Shown here one piece after another: positions 8,623 to 11,949 of a DNA stretch of 11,949 nt. Position 1 is the stretch's first letter; each line of letters begins with the position of its first letter. The notes beneath the pieces were generated by a model. That model did not search any database. It was not told where the DNA came from and worked only from the letters and a program-made list of their open reading frames with translations. Origin of the DNA: Chloroflexota bacterium (GTDB lineage Bacteria; Chloroflexota; FW602-bin22; JAMCYS01); NCBI GenBank assembly GCA_021847625.1, contig JAJZQK010000038.1, forward strand, positions 1-11,949. The letters are read 5' to 3'. The position numbers and the translations under genes were made by a program.

Positions 8623-8715
8623 TCCGACTCCCACCGTGTACCTACTGTCATTCAACGTCTGTGGCCGCTAGACCGCGAGGAATTCCCCTGAAAATGGCTG
8701 CTCCTGCTAGGATAC

Positions 8716-8767
8716 GTAGGGGCGGACGGCTCTGTCCGCCCGGGCGAGCGGCCGCTCGCCCCTACAA
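8716..8767. repeat. GTAGGGGCG double hairpin, full-length copy
   Basis: The unit is bounded by GTAGGGGCG (8716-8724) and its exact complement CGCCCCTAC (8756-8764), then AAA. Inside are GGGCGGAC-GGCTCT-GTCCGCCC and the perfect 20-base palindrome GGGCGAGCG-GC-CGCTCGCCC (8742-8761). It is the clearest member of the family also seen at 2771 and 8464. Confidence 0.75.
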
Positions 8768-8826
8768 ATAGCGGAAGGACGGCCTGTGTGTAATCCCCAT
8801 GCAAACGCGCCAGAGAATGCTCATGA

Positions 8827-9285
8827 ATACAGCTTAGCATAGCCCTGCCTGCCGGACAAAGCTCCGCCGTCACGGAGGGCGGGCCGCCGTCGTGCGCAGC
8901 CTCAACCGCGACGGCGATTGCCAGCTATGGTCCCGAGGCCCAGGCCATAGGCTTGAGTAGCCTGGGTGGCGGCGTCGCCCTCACCCCCCAGCTGACCTGG
9001 GAGGAGCTGGCCCGCGACCTGCGCCTCGCCCATCGCTGGACCGATCAGATCTATATCTACAGCCTGGAGGGCTGCATGCAGCAGGGTTACCTCTCCCGCC
9101 TGCGCGCGTTCGACTGGAGCGAACCCGCCTCCCTGCCCGGTCTACCCGCCCGTGCGGTAAACCTGCTACGGGCAGGCCTGCGGGCCGGCCTGTGGACGAC
9201 TGGCCACCCCGCCGTCCTGCTGGCCGCCCCGGCTACAATGGCCGCCTGGTGGTTAAAGCGACGCGCCTTCGCTCTTCGGCGCTAG
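8827..9285 (+). pseudogene. 3' remnant of an unrecognised gene
   Basis: An open frame with clear coding character from about 8914 to the TAG at 9283-9285. The credible protein reads IASYGPEAQAIGLSSLGGGV, then LTWEELARDLRLAHRWTDQIYIYSLEGCMQQGYLSRL and AFDW, ending with the hydrophobic HPAVLLAAPATMAAWWLKRR. The segment begins mid-domain: no ATG and no ribosome site precede it. Upstream of about 8914 the frame loses coding character, and it closes at TGA 8824-8826. A TTG at 8953 could start a 110-residue protein, but conserved-looking residues precede it, so a 5'-truncated relic is more likely. The wording (acid/aromatic-rich helix, Y-I-Y-S-L-E-G-C) suggests the C-terminal end of a larger enzyme or barrel domain, but I do not recognise the family. 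It is surrounded by repeats, which is consistent with decay by rearrangement. Confidence 0.5.
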
Positions 9286-9350
9286 CGACCGGAACGGTAG
9301 TCGCCGACGACGGCCCCGGCTATTTGTGGGAACCAACCCGCTGAGCGATC

Positions 9351-9403
9351 GCACGGCGCTGAAGCGGCCGCGCTAAGTTAACAAAGCCCGCTCGAAGCGG
9401 GCT
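9351..9403 (-). repeat. Two-hairpin module, left copy (minus orientation)
   Basis: Read on the minus strand: AGCCCGCT-TCG-AGCGGGCT (9385-9403), then TTTGTTAACTTAGC, then a second stem closing around TTCA (GCGCGGCCGC / GCGCCGTGC, one bulge). It matches the right copy at about 42 of 53 positions. The stem followed by TTTGTT would also work as a minus-strand intrinsic terminator, yet no minus-strand gene lies to its right within the window. Confidence 0.7.
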
Positions 9404-9458
9404 GAGACGGGCCGGTTGCCCGCAGGCAGAGCTACCTTGTGCTGGCTAGTTCGTCCGG

Positions 9459-9510
9459 AGCCCCCTTCCAGGGGGCTTTGTTGCCTTAGCCCGCTGCTTC
9501 AGCGGCGGGC
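9459..9510 (+). repeat. Two-hairpin module, right copy (plus orientation)
   Basis: AGCCCCCT-TCC-AGGGGGCT (9459-9477), TTTGTTGCCTTAGC, then GCCCGCTGC-TTCA-GCGGCGGGC (9489-9510). It has the same architecture as the left copy, inverted, with 55 bases between them. Stem differences are paired (G-C to C-G). It could terminate rightward transcripts. The rest of 9286-9613 holds no gene. Confidence 0.7.
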
Positions 9511-9613
9511 GGGCCCAAACCTTGCCGCTTCTCGAAAAGGCGGAAGCCCATAGCCTGCCTCCTCCACCCCTCCGCCGTGGACCGGCCGGGCCGTGCCTAG
9601 TCCAGTGGGAATC

Positions 9614-9667
9614 CTAATAGGAATCTGACGACTCCTTCACAATTCCTGAATAATCGCCTGCTAGAGT
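9614..9667 (+). promoter_or_regulatory. Promoter/operator block A, upstream of the DUF2680 gene
   Basis: This block matches 10341-10394 at 34 of 54 ungapped positions, including TAATAG, CT-AC-A-TCCTTC and GCTAGA-N-T. TAGAGT (9662-9667) is the likely -10; no -35 consensus stands 17 bases upstream. Instead, 11-base-spaced segments (TCTGACGACTC, CTTCACAATTC, CTGAATAATCG; 9624-9656) end 5 bases before the -10, the layout of OmpR/PhoB-family activator sites. A 6-bp hairpin, GGGTCG-N8-CGACCC (9676-9695), lies in the leader. Confidence 0.5.
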
Positions 9668-9725
9668 AGTGACGCGGGTCGAGGGAAGCCGACCCAGCCT
9701 AGAGAGAGAAAGGAGGTGACATCCA

Positions 9726-10163
9726 ATGCGCTCAAAGGTCAAGGTGCTCGCGCTGGCGCTGGGCGTGATGATGGTGCTCGGAGTCGTGGGGGCGGGAGTG
9801 GCTTTCGCTCAGACGCCGACGCCCGGCACCGACACTGGCACAAACACCCAGACGGATTGGCAGAGCGTCTACCTTAGCAAGGTAGCGTCCATCCTCGGAA
9901 TCGACCAGCAGAAGCTAACCGATGCAATGACGCAAGCGCGCCAGGATGTGCAGAATCAGCAGATCGACGCCGCCGTCGCCGCCGGCAGGATCTCGCAGGA
10001 CTACGGCAACTGGCTGAAGCAGCGCCCGGCTACCGGTGGGCCCGAGCGGGGCGATTTCGGCCTCGGCTTCGACTTCCACCACGGCATGGGCGGCCACATC
10101 GGCGGGTTCAATGAGGAGAACCTTCAGGCAACCCAGACCCACACAGAGTCAGCGAGAGGCTAA
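9726..10163 (+). CDS. Secreted DUF2680-like protein with His/Gly-rich C-terminus
   Basis: 145-residue exported protein. The signal peptide has K4 and K6, a hydrophobic core 7-24 and probable cleavage AFA|Q after residue 28; a Thr/Pro linker follows (29-43). Residues 46-100, VYLSKVASILGIDQQKLTDAMTQARQD and AAVAAGRISQDYGNWLKQRP, match the helical pattern of DUF2680/YckD-type proteins (LGI..qkL.dAm.qAr, aaGkIs..yanWLk). The tail 110-128 is rich in Gly, Phe and His (H118, H119, H124), so metal contact is possible but not shown. Translation should be strong: AAAGGAGGTGA, fully complementary to the 16S 3' end, sits 6 bases before the ATG. It is followed by a palindromic terminator, so it is a single-gene unit. 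It shares its upstream block with the adaptor gene downstream, which suggests joint control. The family's function is unknown. Confidence 0.85.
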   Translation: MRSKVKVLALALGVMMVLGVVGAGVAFAQTPTPGTDTGTNTQTDWQSVYLSKVASILGIDQQKLTDAMTQARQDVQNQQIDAAVAAGRISQDYGNWLKQRPATGGPERGDFGLGFDFHHGMGGHIGGFNEENLQATQTHTESARG

Positions 10164-10198
10164 ACGGAAAGGCGGTCCATCCTTAACCTCTCGTGTAA

Positions 10199-10230
10199 GG
10201 GGGGCGGCATGCATGCCGCCCCCCGCTTCT
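10199..10230 (+). terminator. Palindromic terminator of the DUF2680 gene
   Basis: GGGGGGCGGCATG joined directly to its exact complement CATGCCGCCCCCC, a 26-base perfect palindrome (10199-10224), 36 bases past the stop codon, then GCTTCTTGT. The stem is very strong and the U-run poor. Confidence 0.65.
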
Positions 10231-10340
10231 TGTGCGCCACACTGTACCTGGCCGGATAGGGAGTGGCGAGTTTTTACAGTGGGATAGCACTCGCGTAATA
10301 CCGTCAAGGGACAATTGAAGTTACTGACCACGGTGGGACC

Positions 10341-10394
10341 TTAATAGAACCCTAACAAGTCCTTCGTAGACTGTAAACAAGCACCCGCTAGACT
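10341..10394 (+). promoter_or_regulatory. Promoter/operator block B, upstream of the adaptor gene
   Basis: Partner of block A (34/54 identity). TAGACT (10389-10394) is the likely -10. Two AACAAG half-sites start 22 bases apart (10354-10359 and 10376-10381), two helical turns, and again there is no -35 consensus. The predicted start near 10401 leaves a leader of about 140 bases. Confidence 0.5.
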
Positions 10395-10416
10395 TGAGAA
10401 CCGGATGGACAGGTGC

Positions 10417-10433
10417 AGGCCTAGCGGCCTTTT
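10417..10433 (+). terminator. Small hairpin with T-run in the adaptor leader
   Basis: AGGCC-TAGC-GGCCT followed by TTT lies about 20 bases after the predicted start of transcription and 105 bases before the GTG. The form is that of a weak intrinsic terminator, so early termination or attenuation is possible; the 5-bp stem makes this uncertain. Confidence 0.25.
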
Positions 10434-10538
10434 GCGAACCCCGCCGAGCGGCATAATTCTGTTCGCAGTTGGATGACCAAACGGTAATCCTGCCGACACA
10501 GCGATTACGGGCGTAATGAACCATCGGAGGTATCGATC

Positions 10539-11949
10539 GTGAAATCCATCGCTAGCGGCAGAGCCGCTACTAAGCCCTGGCCCCGTAGGCTACGGGTGAG
10601 CCGTCCGCTCATCGTCCTGGTAATCTTGCTGTTGGCGATCGCGGGGTATTACGCCTACGATCGCTTCCTGAAGCCGCAGCCCGCCCCCGCGCCGACGGCC
10701 CAGCCCGTCGCCGTCTCCCGCGGCTCCCTCGTGGCCTCCGTCTCCGCCACGGGCTCCGTCATCCCTGCCACCACCGCCGACCTCGCCTTCGATACCAGCG
10801 GCCGCCTTACCGAACTGGCCGTCAGCGTCGGCCAAGCCGTCAAGAAAGGCGACGTCCTCGCTAAACTCGACACCACCGCCCTCTCCCTGGCCGTCACCCA
10901 GGCTCAGGCCCAACTGGCTTCCGCCGAGGCTAAACTAGCCTCCCTCCAGGCCGGCTCCACCTCCAGCGACATCGCCCAGGCCCAGGCCCAACTCAAGAGC
11001 GCCCAGGCCAGCCTCGATAAACTCAAGGCCGGCCCTACCCCCGCTCAACTCCAGGCCGCCCAGGCCTCCGTCGCCTCCGCCAAGACCCAACTCCAGAAGG
11101 CCCAGTCCGACCTCGCCGACCTCCAGACCGGCCCCACCCAGGACCAGCTCACCTCCGCCCAGATCGCCATCGAGCGGGCTAAGATCACCCTCCAGAACGC
11201 CCAGGCCGCCTATGACAAGATCTCCTGGCGCCCCGACGTCGGCTCTACCAAGGAGGCCATGGACCTCTGGCAGGCTACCACCGACTACGCGGCCGCCAAG
11301 GTGGCCTACGACGACGCCGTCGCCGGCCCCACCCAGGATGAACTCGACTCCGCCCAGGCCGCCGTCACCCAGGCCCAGGCCCAACTGGCCACCGCCGAGG
11401 ACAACCTCGCCACCCTGCAAGCCGGCCCCACCGAGGCCGAACTCGCCTCCGCCGAGGCCGCCGTCCTCCAGGCCCAGAACCAACTCGACCTCAAGCTCCA
11501 TCCCTCCACCGACGCCGATATCCAGGTCGCCCAGGCCTCCGTCGAGCAGGCCAAAGCCTCCCTGCAGACGGCCCAAAACGACCTCGCCAACGCCACCCTT
11601 CTCGCCCCCTTCGACGGCGCCGTCTCCGCCGTCAACGGGGCCGTGGGCGAGAACGTCTCGGGCACCGTCGTCACTCTCCTCGACCTCAGCGCCCCCCAGC
11701 TCCAGGTCACCATCCCCGAGACCGACGTCGCCAAGATACAGGTCGGCCAGCAGGCGATGATCACCTTCGAGGCCCTCGACGGCCAGATGCTCCCCGGCAA
11801 GGTCCTCTCCATCAACCCCCAGGCCACCGTCCAATCCGGCGTGGCCACCTACGCGGCGAGGATCGAGATCCAGAGCGCGCCCCAGCTCAGCCAGGGCGGG
11901 TCCGGCCAGGGCCCGGCAGCAGCCGGCAAGACAGGGCAGGGCCAGGCGA
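10539..11949 (+). CDS. HlyD/MacA-type membrane fusion (periplasmic adaptor) protein, C-terminus outside window
   Basis: At least 470 residues of an efflux adaptor that links an inner-membrane transporter (usually an ABC MacB-like or RND pump) to the outside. GTG at 10539 is chosen because GGAGG stands 8 bases ahead and the N-terminus reads as a proper anchor: basic residues, then the transmembrane segment at about 22-40. The first half of the lipoyl (barrel-sandwich) domain is at 70-111 (ATGSVIPATTADLAF and GQAVKKGDVLAKLD) and the second half at 352-382 (ATLLAPFDGAVSAVNGAVGE). The beta-barrel domain (about 385-445) is IPETDVAKIQVGQQAMITF. Between the lipoyl halves lies a very long Ala/Gln-rich helical region (about 113-352) with G-P/S-T turns at 139, 165, 198, 263 and 296. 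A Gly/Gln/Ala-rich stretch begins at 450. A transporter gene is expected downstream. Codons are almost all C-ending. Transcription is probably from block B. Confidence 0.92.
   Translation, partial: MKSIASGRAATKPWPRRLRVSRPLIVLVILLLAIAGYYAYDRFLKPQPAPAPTAQPVAVSRGSLVASVSATGSVIPATTADLAFDTSGRLTELAVSVGQAVKKGDVLAKLDTTALSLAVTQAQAQLASAEAKLASLQAGSTSSDIAQAQAQLKSAQASLDKLKAGPTPAQLQAAQASVASAKTQLQKAQSDLADLQTGPTQDQLTSAQIAIERAKITLQNAQAAYDKISWRPDVGSTKEAMDLWQATTDYAAAKVAYDDAVAGPTQDELDSAQAAVTQAQAQLATAEDNLATLQAGPTEAELASAEAAVLQAQNQLDLKLHPSTDADIQVAQASVEQAKASLQTAQNDLANATLLAPFDGAVSAVNGAVGENVSGTVVTLLDLSAPQLQVTIPETDVAKIQVGQQAMITFEALDGQMLPGKVLSINPQATVQSGVATYAARIEIQSAPQLSQGGSGQGPAAAGKTGQGQA

Noticed and set aside
8350..8771. 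Overlapping open frames (90, 108 and 62 codons) on the plus strand
   Set aside because: They read through the double hairpins and the CCGCGGAG repeat; their translations are typical repeat artefacts.
10590..11848. Minus-strand frames up to 299 codons opposite the adaptor gene, rich in Gly/Leu/Val/Asp
   Set aside because: They are shadows of a C-ending codon pattern. The plus strand encodes anchor, lipoyl halves, helical hairpin and barrel in order.

Overview
The window is very GC-rich, with tight Shine-Dalgarno sites, C-ending codons, and several families of small palindromic repeats between genes. It carries a CarB, an ECF sigma/anti-sigma pair, a DUF362-ferredoxin protein, a DUF2680-type secreted protein and an HlyD/MacA-type adaptor. 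I read it as bacterial chromosome, most likely Chloroflexota, but nothing here is lineage-diagnostic. There is no rRNA, tRNA, CRISPR array or transposase gene.

Layout. Positions 1-2624 (minus strand) hold carB without its C-terminal end. Its upstream region, 2625-3430, has no gene but contains a composite inverted-repeat element (2685-2904), facing pairs of REP/dRS3-like palindromes and a possible promoter. Positions 3431-5415 (minus) are a two-gene ECF sigma/anti-sigma operon with ATGA overlap and a good ECF-type promoter at 5454-5480, which suggests autoregulation. Positions 5791-6981 (minus) encode a DUF362 protein with a C-terminal 2x[4Fe-4S] ferredoxin domain. Positions 7424-8146 (minus) encode a small lipoprotein of unknown function behind a long leader. 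Positions 8460-9600 are gene-poor: three repeat families surround a 3' gene remnant (8827-9285), and a large inverted pair of two-hairpin modules lies at 9351-9510. From 9614 onward, on the plus strand, come a secreted DUF2680-like protein (9726-10163) and a membrane fusion protein (GTG start at 10539) that runs off the window.

Functional links. carB makes carbamoyl phosphate and has no visible connection to its neighbours. The sigma factor is probably held at the membrane by the product of the next gene, whose large extracytoplasmic Pro/Thr/Ala-rich part may be the sensor. The most interesting link is on the right: the regions upstream of the DUF2680 gene and the adaptor gene share a 54-base block (34/54 identical without gaps) ending in GCTAGA-N-T. 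This suggests both units answer to one regulator, probably of the OmpR/PhoB type, as an envelope or efflux response.
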